This document shows, in pieces, positions 6,981 to 14,657 of a stretch of DNA of 64,000 nt. The stretch's first letter is position 1; each line of letters starts with the position of its first letter. Position numbers and translations under genes: made by a program. This DNA is from G963708235 sp963708235 (GTDB lineage Bacteria; Actinomycetota; Acidimicrobiia; Spongiisociales; UBA5794): positions 1,426,001-1,490,000 of the forward strand of contig OY970200.1 of NCBI GenBank assembly GCA_963708235.1. Reading direction: 5' to 3'. The notes under the pieces are model-generated. The model saw only the letters and a list, made by a program, of their open reading frames with translations, was not told where the DNA came from and did no database searches.

Positions 6981-8450
6981 ATGCCGGGTCAGCAGCAGGT
7001 TCATTTCACGGACTTCTTCTCTGTGGATCCTGACGATTTGGATGCGTACGGAGCATTCAACATCTCTGTGTTGACCGATCTACCTCTCTTCGTCGACCCG
7101 TTCCTGTTGTTCAACAGTCCTCGACCTGACTATCAGCAGCTTCACGAGCAGATGATCGACTATCTGCGGTTCCTCAAAGAGATGGCTGCGGCTGGCGATA
7201 TCAAGGAAGGGTTGCTGCGGGAGTGGTTCGTGTTCTCGGAGGTTCGCGAGAACTGGCTCGGTTTCTCTGCGACGGGTAATCGAGGGCACGGCCTCGGCAT
7301 GGGATTCGCGCGATCGCTACACGGCAACCTCCAGGCGGTGTTCGCCAACTTCGGTGAGGAGCCTATTACCCGCAGCAGCCACCTCGAAAAGGTCTGCTTG
7401 ATCGACGAAGGAGTTGGCAGAGATAAGATCAGCGACTTCACGACGAACCTTATCAAGCGGCACCTTTTGGAGTATACGCAGACGTTCGCTGAATCCCACA
7501 TCGATCCTTCAATGCTTCGGACGCATAGTATTCCCCGAGTCGAGTTCAACTACGCAACTGAGTCGTGGAGGGGCGAGCAATTCAACCTCCCCACGTTGGA
7601 GGGTGATTATGTTCTCCTGAGTCCGAGAGACATGCTTACCCGCGACGAGAACTGGATCGGTCGACCAGCACTTGTGAGGAACATTGCGGAGGTCATCCAG
7701 GCGGTAGGTGACCAACAGCTTCGAGATAGGTTCAACAACTATCTCATACAGCGATTACCCGACGAGCCGTCGCAGAAGGAGCGTACTGCGGCGGTAAACG
7801 CTCTCCTGCTCCGGTTTCCGGTCTTGATAGACTATTTCATTCGAAATCGGGAAGACAGCGGCGATGAAGCCGTGGATCACAGTCAGGCGCTAGTAGGCGA
7901 GACACAGAACCTCTTTGTGGAACAGGTCGCTCAGTTGGTGGCGGCCCTCAGTGGTGCCACAGGATTCTATGGCGTACGAGGCAACACGTTTGGGGAAGCC
8001 CGCGAGCGCCTCTTGTATCTCAAGGATCTAATTGAGAACAAGGGCGCCTATCGCTTCTTCTATATCGATGGCAAACCGGTTCGTCGGGAGAGCGACCTCC
8101 AGATAGCCTATCGATTGGTGTGGTGGGCGACACCCTCGGATGTAGGCCGTGAGGTGGATGATGGGCGCGGTCCTGCGGATTTCAAGATATCAAGGGGAGC
8201 TTACGACAAGACGATCGTCGAGTTCAAGTTGGGATCGAACTCCCAGCTCAAGCGGAACCTCGAGAAGCAGGCTGAGACGTACCAAAGGGCAGCGGACGCG
8301 CAGTACGTTCTCAAGGCGATACTTTGCTTCAGCTCCCAGGAGCAGGAAAGGGTTATGACCATTCTGACGGAACTCGGTCTTGGCGAATCCCCGACGGTGA
8401 TCGTGATTGATGCGCGAAGCGACAACAAGCCATCGGGTTCTCGTGCCTAA
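6981..8450 (+). CDS. PD-(D/E)XK nuclease-like protein of unknown function
   Basis: A 489-aa soluble protein. The N-terminal part (FTDFFSVDPDDLDAYGAFNISVLTDLPLFVDPFLLF) matches no family I can name. The C-terminal part shows a probable PD-(D/E)XK core: GPADFKIS at about residues 396-403, then TIVEFKLGSNSQLKRNLEKQ, where E-F-K would be the catalytic pair and the following Gln-containing helix the usual supporting element. This argues for a DNA-cleaving role in defence. No RBS is visible; TAGGGT lies 7 nt upstream of the ATG, suggesting a leaderless transcript. Its GC content is clearly lower than that of the chromosomal genes around the island. Confidence 0.7.
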   Translation: MPGQQQVHFTDFFSVDPDDLDAYGAFNISVLTDLPLFVDPFLLFNSPRPDYQQLHEQMIDYLRFLKEMAAAGDIKEGLLREWFVFSEVRENWLGFSATGNRGHGLGMGFARSLHGNLQAVFANFGEEPITRSSHLEKVCLIDEGVGRDKISDFTTNLIKRHLLEYTQTFAESHIDPSMLRTHSIPRVEFNYATESWRGEQFNLPTLEGDYVLLSPRDMLTRDENWIGRPALVRNIAEVIQAVGDQQLRDRFNNYLIQRLPDEPSQKERTAAVNALLLRFPVLIDYFIRNREDSGDEAVDHSQALVGETQNLFVEQVAQLVAALSGATGFYGVRGNTFGEARERLLYLKDLIENKGAYRFFYIDGKPVRRESDLQIAYRLVWWATPSDVGREVDDGRGPADFKISRGAYDKTIVEFKLGSNSQLKRNLEKQAETYQRAADAQYVLKAILCFSSQEQERVMTILTELGLGESPTVIVIDARSDNKPSGSRA

Positions 8451-8676
8451 CAGAGCGGCCCTGTGGCAACCGCTGGACAGCGATAGGATTGCAGACATCA
8501 GGTTCTTCGCAGCGCTGAAAAATCGGTGAGATCGTGAACAGCCGTTCGAACGCCGCCGCGCGGTGCGGACGCGCCGCCAGTGAGGTCGCAGCTCTCGGAA
8601 GGGCCATGGACCGTCGAGGTTCGATATGTCGGGTCGGGGCAACGCACATAGCGGAGTGCTTTGATGGGCGGCGAAG

Positions 8677-9054
8677 ATGAGTAGCGGTGGAGTTGAGGCA
8701 GCCATCCGGTCGCGTCTCGTGCAGGGGCAAACGCTCTACACGCCGACCCAGCGGGCAACGTTCACCGTGAGCGAGATCGACGCTGAGGGTGTCATCCTGC
8801 TGCTCGGCCAAGGACGAACGAAGACGCGCCTCAACTGGGCGTGCCTCGAGGGCATCCCCAACTACGTCGACAGCAATGGGGGCGACATCGAGATCGGCGG
8901 TGTACACCAGACTGTTGGCCGGCCTGGGACGCTCGACGCCTACCTCAAGGGCTGCGTGAAGCGCACTACGGCTGGCTGGGTTGCTGTTCTGCTCGAGACC
9001 GCTGGCATCGCCCGGATCATTCGTGACAGTCCAGCCCGGATCCGGATGCTGTAA
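8677..9054 (+). CDS. Small protein of unknown function in defence island
   Basis: A 125-aa soluble protein. It contains GQTLYTPTQRATFTVSEID, GVILLLGQGRTKTRLNWACLEGIP and a final GWVAVLLETAGIARIIRDSPARIRML. The mix of beta-strand-rich N-terminal half and a C-terminal helix ending in a basic strand suggests a small nucleic-acid-related domain, but I recognise no named family. It lies 226 bp after the nuclease-like gene on the same strand and may be co-transcribed with it. The ATG is preceded by GGCGGCGAAG. Confidence 0.6.
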   Translation: MSSGGVEAAIRSRLVQGQTLYTPTQRATFTVSEIDAEGVILLLGQGRTKTRLNWACLEGIPNYVDSNGGDIEIGGVHQTVGRPGTLDAYLKGCVKRTTAGWVAVLLETAGIARIIRDSPARIRML

Positions 9055-9082
9055 CCACCTGGACGAGCCACCGAGATGTTGT

Positions 9083-9471
9083 CGATCACCGGCCTTGTCC
9101 GTGGACCTTCCAGCCGCCAGCGGGCGGGATCGTCCCAACCTTCTTGATGTCGAAGTGGACCACCTCACCAGGGTGCGCACGTTCGCAGTGGCGGATCACC
9201 GCGCGGTCGGTCGAGCCATCCATGTCAACCGGTTCAGGCCGTGCGGGACCAGGATTGTGTGCACCGCTGATGACGATACCCGGTGTGCAACGAAATCATC
9301 TCCGGTTCCCACCGCTTCGAGCGCCACAGGTCGCACACCCGAGCCTCGACCCGCTTCGGCGTCGGGGCCGGTGACCGATGCGGCCTCGACGACCGATTCA
9401 CCAAACCAGCATCGCCTTCAGCTAGCCACCTCCGCCACCACTTCGACGCCCGTCGCCCTCGACACGCTCAT
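9083..9471 (-). pseudogene. IS481-type transposase remnant
   Basis: Read on the minus strand across several frames, the sequence gives MSVSRATG, VNRSSRPHRSPAPTPKRVEA, TILVPHGLNRLTWMARPT and PGEVVHFDIKKVGTIPP, ending in GGWKVHGQGR. This is the HTH-to-integrase-core junction of IS481-family transposases. Several frameshifts and the loss of the DDE core show it is dead. It marks an older insertion into the island. Confidence 0.65.
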
Positions 9472-9608
9472 CTGAGCAGCGCCGCCGCCTATGTTGGGCA
9501 AGCGCAGGGAAGTGCTTCGAGCCGAGAGTCTGGCGTAGGGTCGTCCTTGTCGGAGTCAGCGAGGCTCGACCCGCCGGCGTGGCGTTCGCGGAACAAGGAG
9601 AGCACTGG

Positions 9609-10121
9609 ATGCGGGAGAAGTTGCAGTACGCCTTCGAGGCGGTTGGTCAGGCCCTCGATCGAGCTGGTCGGACTCCGCCTGATAGGCAATTCGTTCCGTT
9701 GGCCGAAGCTCTCCTGTGGCTCACGATCCTCAACGACATCTTCTGGGACGCTGACGGACAACGCTATCGCGACGCGCGAGATGCGGATTCGAGCGGACGG
9801 ACGATCGAAGGCCTGCGGTACGCGCGACATCGCTTGGTGCACGACATAGATGTCACCGGGATGCATGGGCTCACGATGCATCGAGGAGTGCTCAGCCGGG
9901 ACTCGGTCTTCGCCATTGACTCAACCATGAACGATGACCACACTGTCTGGTGTTGGCGGAGTATCGAGGGACTGCCTCCTGCCAATGATCGTGGCAGTGA
10001 AGATACCTATGTCGATGGCCTCGTCGGTCGGAGCGTTGTACTCTCGATACGGTCTGCGTTCGGTTTTCTCGCTCGATATCGAGACGAGGTCGAGGATATC
10101 GCAGGCCCCCACGACGGGTAA
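9609..10121 (+). CDS. Hypothetical protein in defence island
   Basis: A 170-aa soluble protein with no family I can name. Visible features are MREKLQYAFEAVGQALDRAG at the start, a Trp-rich helix EALLWLTILNDIFWDADGQRY, and the phrase GLRYARHRLVHDI, which resembles HEPN/MAE-28990-type segments in which a His near an Arg can act in RNA cleavage. That reading is tentative. The ATG at 9609 has AGGAG nine bases upstream, which I prefer to the GTG at 9579. It is flanked by the IS481 remnant and the integrase region, so it may be a cargo gene. Confidence 0.55.
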   Translation: MREKLQYAFEAVGQALDRAGRTPPDRQFVPLAEALLWLTILNDIFWDADGQRYRDARDADSSGRTIEGLRYARHRLVHDIDVTGMHGLTMHRGVLSRDSVFAIDSTMNDDHTVWCWRSIEGLPPANDRGSEDTYVDGLVGRSVVLSIRSAFGFLARYRDEVEDIAGPHDG

Positions 10122-10395
10122 CTGTCAGCACGCCATCGGTGAACACTTGCTTCGAGCCTTCGATGTTGGCCCCATTGCTGTTCTTCTCCGAAGGCGGCTA
10201 GACGAACCGCCGATGTCGCCCTACCAACTCTGTTGGTCGGCCGGCGGAGACGTGCCTCGCCTCGGCACCCGAGAGAGACTGGTGAGGTCGCGGCGCTGAA
10301 TCTAGCATGGCACCCATGAGCGACGAGGTGTATTCGGATCCGACGTGGAGCGGCCGCGGGTACTCCGGTCGACTCGGTTGGCGTTCTGAGTGCCG

Positions 10396-11526
10396 TCAAC
10401 GGCGGAGCTTGTATATCTGGTCACCGTTGCTGTCGCTGGCCGGCCGAGCGTTGATCTGATCTTCGAGGCGCTGAGCGGCCGCTTCGTCGGTGCCCTCGTA
10501 GAGGTGTCCGTAGACATCGAGGACTGTACGGACGGACGTGTGGCCGAGGCGGTCGGCGATGACCTTAGGGTGTTCTCCCTGGGCGATAAGGAGTGCGACC
10601 TGCGAGCGCCGCAGCGTGTGGGTGCCGAAGCTGGCGTCGAGGCCGGCCGCGGCAAGGGCTGGCTTCCAGATGCGACGGTTCCATGCGGTGCGTCGGATGG
10701 GACCGCCCTCCGGTGCGGGGAACATCCACGCGGCAGGATCGGACGTTTCGAGGCGGGCGACGTGAGCAGCCACTTCCTCGGCGATCGACCGAGGCAGACT
10801 GACCGTGCGGATGCTCCTTCTGGTCTTCGGCGGGCCGACAACGACCCGACCCCTCACGTCCGAGAGCCCTCGTCGGACATGCACGACCCTCCGGAGGGGG
10901 TCGAAGTCTCCGAGCTGGAGCCCGCCGAGCTCGCCGATCCTGAGACCTCCGAAGGCGCCGATGAGAACCAGAGCGCGATACCTGGGGTCGATCTCGTCGG
11001 CGAGTCGCATGACCTCATCGACGGTGAAGGCGACGGGTTCGTTGTGTTCGATCCGGGGGAGTCGGATGTCGTGGGCGGGGGAGGACGGGATGAGCCGGTC
11101 TCGTGCCGCCACTCGAAGCACGCCGGCGATGATCTGCCATCCCTTGTGAACTGTTCGAGGGGCCTTGCCTTCGGCGAGCAGGTCGGCGATCCACGCCTCG
11201 AGGTCGGACGGATGGATGCTGCCGATCGGGCGGTCACCGAACCGGGGGAGGATGAGCGACCTCAGGTATGACTCGTCCCGAGCTTGGGTGCCCGGCCGGA
11301 GGGCCGTACGCCCGGCCATCCAGCGCTCGGCGACCCAGGCGAACGGAGTCTGCCCGGCGCGAGGATCGACCCACTCGCCTCGATCGATCTTCGACAACTC
11401 GTTGGTCAGCCACCGCTGCGCATCGATACGGCGATCAAAGGTCTTCGATCGCCACATCTTGTTGGGACCCTGGAACCGAGCCCGGTAGCGCCCGTTGTCG
11501 CGGCGGTCGATCGATGTCCTTGCCAT
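10396..11526 (-). CDS. int: Tyrosine-type site-specific integrase
   Basis: A 376-aa integrase that should catalyse insertion and excision of the island at tRNA-Val. The N-terminal arm-binding segment (MARTSIDRRDNGRYRARFQG) is followed by a SAM-like core-binding domain (about residues 60-150) and the catalytic domain. The full active-site set is visible: R196 in GGLRIGEL, K234 in PPKTRRS, H303 and R306 in THTLRR, H329 in LGHTS and the nucleophile Y339 in DVYGHL. The ATG at 11524-11526 was chosen because the protein family begins there; the frame runs open for 70 more codons upstream. It lies 57 bp after the excisionase-type gene, in int-xis order. Confidence 0.95.
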   Translation of the reverse strand: MARTSIDRRDNGRYRARFQGPNKMWRSKTFDRRIDAQRWLTNELSKIDRGEWVDPRAGQTPFAWVAERWMAGRTALRPGTQARDESYLRSLILPRFGDRPIGSIHPSDLEAWIADLLAEGKAPRTVHKGWQIIAGVLRVAARDRLIPSSPAHDIRLPRIEHNEPVAFTVDEVMRLADEIDPRYRALVLIGAFGGLRIGELGGLQLGDFDPLRRVVHVRRGLSDVRGRVVVGPPKTRRSIRTVSLPRSIAEEVAAHVARLETSDPAAWMFPAPEGGPIRRTAWNRRIWKPALAAAGLDASFGTHTLRRSQVALLIAQGEHPKVIADRLGHTSVRTVLDVYGHLYEGTDEAAAQRLEDQINARPASDSNGDQIYKLRR

Positions 11527-11582
11527 CCTCACTCCTTGCCTCGAGGTCCAACTTCCGATCGTACGCACGCACCACGGCGTGT

Positions 11583-11822
11583 CTACCGGTGCGTCGCGGG
11601 CCCACCTCGCTCCATCGATCGCCCCCGCTCCGGTACTTCGATGCGTTGCTGCACCCACTGCTCCACATCGCTGCGCCGGTAGCGGACGTATCGGCCCACC
11701 CGGAGGGCCGGGGGTCCCACCCCGAGGTACCGCCACTGGTAGAGCGTCTTCACGGGCACCCCGAGGTACTCGGCTACGTCCGAGGGCGAGAACAGCGGCT
11801 CGAGTTGGTCCACCTCAGCCAC
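11583..11822 (-). CDS. xis: Excisionase-type helix-turn-helix protein
   Basis: A 79-aa protein with a MerR-like winged HTH of the HTH_17/AlpA type: FSPSDVAEYLGVPVKTLYQW followed by the wing and GRYVRYRRSDVEQWVQQ. Proteins of this kind next to an integrase act as recombination directionality factors or as transcriptional activators of int. Its gene is immediately upstream of int on the same strand. Two perfect 45-bp tandem repeats and two sets of 11-bp repeats lie just upstream and are good candidates for its binding sites. Confidence 0.85.
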   Translation of the reverse strand: MAEVDQLEPLFSPSDVAEYLGVPVKTLYQWRYLGVGPPALRVGRYVRYRRSDVEQWVQQRIEVPERGRSMERGGPATHR

Positions 11823-11853
11823 GATGCTCTCGATCCTCGCCTAACGCCGACGC

Positions 11854-11943
11854 ACCCGTCTCCGGAGCGGGTCGATCGGTCAAGTGATCCTTGGATTGAC
11901 CCGTCTCCGGAGCGGGTCGATCGGTCAAGTGATCCTTGGATTG
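11854..11943. repeat. Two perfect 45-bp tandem repeats upstream of xis
   Basis: Copies at 11854-11898 and 11899-11943 are identical. Each contains the near-palindrome CCCGTCTCCGGAGCGGG and GATCGGTCAAGTGATCC. They begin about 30 bp upstream of the xis start. Being two identical units suggests recent duplication or selection as an operator pair. Confidence 0.85.
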
Positions 11944-11986
11944 GTGGCGGTCGGCGATGAGGTTCATGCGTCGAGCCTGCTCCCGG

Positions 11987-12030
11987 CCGTTCACCAACGA
12001 CACACCAGACGCACACCAATTGCACACCAG
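11987..12030 (+). repeat. Iteron-like array, four 11-bp units
   Basis: Four consecutive 11-bp units: CCGTTCACCAA, CGACACACCAG, ACGCACACCAA, TTGCACACCAG. The shared core is CACCAR at the end of each. The 11-bp period keeps each unit on the same face of the helix. A perfect AT-rich palindrome, GCGGAAATTTCCGC, follows at 12032-12045. Confidence 0.75.
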
Positions 12031-12174
12031 AGCGGAAATTTCCGCCGGTCCGGGGTCCTCTGGGAGCGGTGGCGTTCGATCTCTCGCCGGGCCGACATCG
12101 GGTTCTTCCACGTGGCCGCCGGCGGAAGATTTCGCGTGGCCTCACCCTCACGGTGTGGTCACATCGATCGTCAT

Positions 12175-12207
12175 CGATTCACCAAATGCGCACCAGCGAC
12201 ACACCAG
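12175..12207 (+). repeat. Iteron-like array, three 11-bp units
   Basis: Three units in phase: CGATTCACCAA, ATGCGCACCAG, CGACACACCAG. The last is identical to unit two of the first array (11998-12008), and the orientation is the same. The arrays are 144 bp apart. Confidence 0.75.
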
Positions 12208-12437
12208 GACGCCCGGTGTGTTCGGCAGCGGTGGGGACAGCCGTTGCTGGGCAAGGGGATTGGGCATGCGACCCGACACACGGCCAGGGGAGGCTCCGGC
12301 GGCGGGGCGGCACGCCAGTGCTGGCCGGACAGCACGTCCGGACAACCGCGTCCTCGATCCGGAGCGTGACATGGGCAACGAACGGTGCAAGACACCTGAT
12401 ACCACTCCCCAAGACCGCATCGCCAAAGGAGGTACCC

Positions 12438-12572
12438 ATGAACACCAGCGCGACTCCCGAAGCCAGCTTGAGGACAAGTTCAATCAAACCGCGCGTCAAG
12501 GGCCTGAAACGACACACGCCCATGCAACAAGTTGCGGCCGGTATACCAGTAGACCTTGGTGATCGACGATGA
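12438..12572 (+). CDS. Small protein coupled to SEC-C gene
   Basis: A 44-aa product beginning MNTSATPEASLRTSSIKPRV. It is basic and probably disordered. Although short, it has a near-perfect ribosome-binding site (AAAGGAGG, 6 nt before the ATG), and its stop overlaps the next start (ATGA at 12569-12572). These two facts support translation. It may be a leader peptide or a small DNA-binding partner; no family was recognised. Confidence 0.55.
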   Translation: MNTSATPEASLRTSSIKPRVKGLKRHTPMQQVAAGIPVDLGDRR

Positions 12573-13076
12573 CCCTCGACCGTGGCACCCTCGCCAGGAT
12601 CGACCGCCGCATCCTCGCTCAGCTCGACGGTGAGGGCCGACCCCAGCTCGCCAAGATTCCGGTGTCGGACGCCACCTGGGACGTCTGGCGCCGCTACTGC
12701 CGCTTGGCCGGCGTCAGCATGGGTCAAGGTCTGGCCCTCCTGCTCGCACACGAGTTGGCCTCCGAGATCGAGGGCACGACACCGATTGCCCGCGTGTTCG
12801 GCGACCGGGTCGTCGCACACATCGGGAGCTCTCGAGGAGTTCGTCGCCGAGCAGGAGCGTCGCCTAGACGCGGGGCGGGCTCGGCTGAGGCAACGAGATC
12901 AGCAGATCCGAAATCTCCACGAGCAGCTTCGCGTCGTCCAAGCCGAGCTCACTGCACGGCCGACCCGAGCCCCTGCTCTACCCGTACGCGTTGGTCGCAA
13001 CGATCCGTGCCCATGCGGCTCCGGACTGAAGTACAAGTTCTGCGAGGCGAAGAACCACCGCGTCGGTGACCGGTGA
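12569..13076 (+). pseudogene. SEC-C motif protein, frameshifted
   Basis: The first 86 codons (MTLDRGTLARIDRRILAQLDGE ... FGDRVVAHIG) read in one frame. The rest (ALEEFVAEQERRLDAG, a coiled coil, then NDPCPCGSGLKYKFC) reads in the next. The switch falls in the GGGAGCTC run near 12825-12832, and removing one base restores a 168-aa protein. The C-terminal SEC-C motif is a zinc-binding module seen at the end of SecA and in many mobile-element proteins. The N-terminal half may be a ribbon-helix-helix-like DNA-binding part. The indel could be real or a sequence error. Confidence 0.65.
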
Positions 13077-13168
13077 GGTGCGACCGAAGCGGTCTCTGAA
13101 GAAGACGGCCTTGGCGCGACGATGGGGACGCTGTGGACGGAGCGGCCTCCTGATTCGCCAGCCGTGAC

Positions 13169-13203
13169 GACGTGGTTGTCATAGTGGCTATGACAACCAC
13201 GTC
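13169..13203. promoter_or_regulatory. Perfect 35-bp hairpin/palindrome upstream of the methyltransferase
   Basis: A 16-bp perfect stem (GACGTGGTTGTCATAG at 13169-13184, complement at 13188-13203) with a 3-nt loop. It lies 92 bp after the SEC-C stop and 370 bp before the methyltransferase. There is no T-tract, so an operator is as likely as a terminator. Confidence 0.6.
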
Positions 13204-13531
13204 AGGGGCTGGGGTCACGGTCGCCGAGGTGGCTGGGAAAGGCGCCTCCGTTGCAAAGAGTGCGCGCTACCGATCGGCACCCTGGAGATATCTTCAGCCA
13301 GGCGAGGTCGCCTTCTTCCCCCGTCCAGTCGGGACCTGGTCGGGCTCAGCGTCTTCCGGCAAGGCGGGGGGCTGGTTCTGTCACACGGGTCCTGTACGTT
13401 GGGTGAGTCGATCATGGAATCTCCTATTCGAGCGGACACGATGATGGCAACAACAGGTCGGGGGCTGAGAGGTTCGGTGCAGCTCTCGCTTGAGATGGCT
13501 GGGACAGTCGCTCACGGATCACCGCACCGCT

Positions 13532-13575
13532 ACAATCACACACGTGTAGTTCAGGACCTGAAACGGAGGGCTGTG
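13532..13575 (+). promoter_or_regulatory. Promoter -10 and start region of the methyltransferase
   Basis: TACAAT near 13532 is a good -10 element. GGAGGG lies 4-9 nt before the GTG at 13573. Together they favour this start over the open frame that continues upstream to 13399. Confidence 0.5.
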
Positions 13576-14643
13576 GACACCAGACCAGTCGCTATCAGCC
13601 TCTTCGCCGGGTGCGGGGGACTCGACCTCGGTGTCGAGTCAGCTGGCTACCGCGTGGCGGCGGCTAACGAGATCGACGACGACGCTGCAGACACTCTCGA
13701 AAAGAACTTTGCCGGTTCGTTGGAGTCCCCGGTCGATCGTCGCAGCATCGTCGAGGTGCCGACTCGGGACCTGCTCAGAGCCGCCGGGTTGAAAGGTCGC
13801 GAGCGCCCAGAGCTGCTCGTTGGCGGTCCGCCCTGCACGCCGTTCTCGAAGTCCGGGTTCTGGCTCGACTGGAAGCGGCGAGGTCTGGATCCAACAGCCT
13901 CGCTTCTCCAGACATACACGCGGGTTCTGCGCGAGGCGCGACCGAGAGCGTTCATCCTGGAGAATGTCTATGCCCTCACCTTCAACAATGCGGCATCGCG
14001 TCCGGCCTACGAGAGGCTGCTTCGGGAGATCGTCGAAGCTGGCTACGAGTACACGGCGGTTGTCTTGAATGCTGCCGATTACGGCGTGCCTCAGCTGCGT
14101 CCGCGAGTGTTCGTCGTCGGGGCACCCAAGGGCAAGTCCATTCCTCGCATGCCTGAGCCTATCCATTCCGGGGCATGGGAGCGGCGACGGACGGGGGCCG
14201 GGACCGGTAAGCCCCATGTCACGACTGGGGAGGCGCTTGCAGGCCTGGTCTGCGATCCAGAGCCCGAGGAAACGGTGCGCGGACAGTATGCCGGCCTGCT
14301 GCCCGACATTCCGCCCGGCGACAACTACCTTTTCTACACGGCGAAGCGAGGGCATCCGGAACCCCGATTCGAGTGGCGGTCCAGATATTGGTCGTTCCTG
14401 CTCAAGCTCTCGCCGGATCGTCCTTCTCCAACCATCCAAGCGCAGCCTGGGCCCAACGTCGGCCCCTTCCATTGGGAGAATCGCCGACTCCGTGTCCCCG
14501 AGTTGAGACGTCTCTTCACCTATCCGGATGACTTCGCCTTCGTAGGGTCGAGGTCGAGCGTCCAGGCCCAAATCGGCAACTCGGTTCCCCCGAACCTCGC
14601 CAGGCAGGTGGCAGAAGCGGTACTCGCCGTCGCGGATCGCTGA
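13573..14643 (+). CDS. DNA (cytosine-5) methyltransferase, Dcm type
   Basis: A 356-aa enzyme that methylates C5 of cytosine with S-adenosylmethionine. The conserved blocks are in canonical order: motif I SLFAGCGGLDLG (residues 9-20), motif IV GGPPCTPFS with the catalytic C88, motif VI LENV (129-132), motif VIII as QLRPRVFVVG, and motif X QIGNSVPP near the end. The region between VIII and IX, which reads the target, is about 110 residues, so a single specificity is expected. In the island it pairs with the convergent nuclease-like gene or belongs with the DUF1998 helicase block, where a DruM-type methylase would sit. Confidence 0.95.
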   Translation: MDTRPVAISLFAGCGGLDLGVESAGYRVAAANEIDDDAADTLEKNFAGSLESPVDRRSIVEVPTRDLLRAAGLKGRERPELLVGGPPCTPFSKSGFWLDWKRRGLDPTASLLQTYTRVLREARPRAFILENVYALTFNNAASRPAYERLLREIVEAGYEYTAVVLNAADYGVPQLRPRVFVVGAPKGKSIPRMPEPIHSGAWERRRTGAGTGKPHVTTGEALAGLVCDPEPEETVRGQYAGLLPDIPPGDNYLFYTAKRGHPEPRFEWRSRYWSFLLKLSPDRPSPTIQAQPGPNVGPFHWENRRLRVPELRRLFTYPDDFAFVGSRSSVQAQIGNSVPPNLARQVAEAVLAVADR

Positions 14644-14657
14644 CCATTGTCTCCTGC

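Noticed and set aside
9144..9475. Plus-strand ORFs in the 9.1-9.5 kb region
   Set aside because: They are antisense shadows of the IS481 transposase remnant on the minus strand.
10396..11736. Integrase starting at the far upstream end of its open frame (11736)
   Set aside because: The first 70 codons are Gly/Pro/Arg-rich and overlap the xis gene on the same strand; the family start MARTSIDRR at 11526 fits better.
11815..12111. 98-aa minus-strand ORF covering the 45-bp repeats and first iteron array
   Set aside because: GTG start without a ribosome-binding site, odd composition, and it spans repeats better explained as binding sites. It overlaps the xis start. Not excluded, but unsupported.
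11987..12207. CRISPR array from the regularly spaced short repeats
   Set aside because: Units are 11 bp and directly adjacent with no unique spacers, and there are no cas genes. They fit iterons or operator repeats.
13190..13444. Small plus-strand ORF starting inside the 35-bp palindrome
   Set aside because: No ribosome-binding site, low-complexity residues and no recognisable domain.
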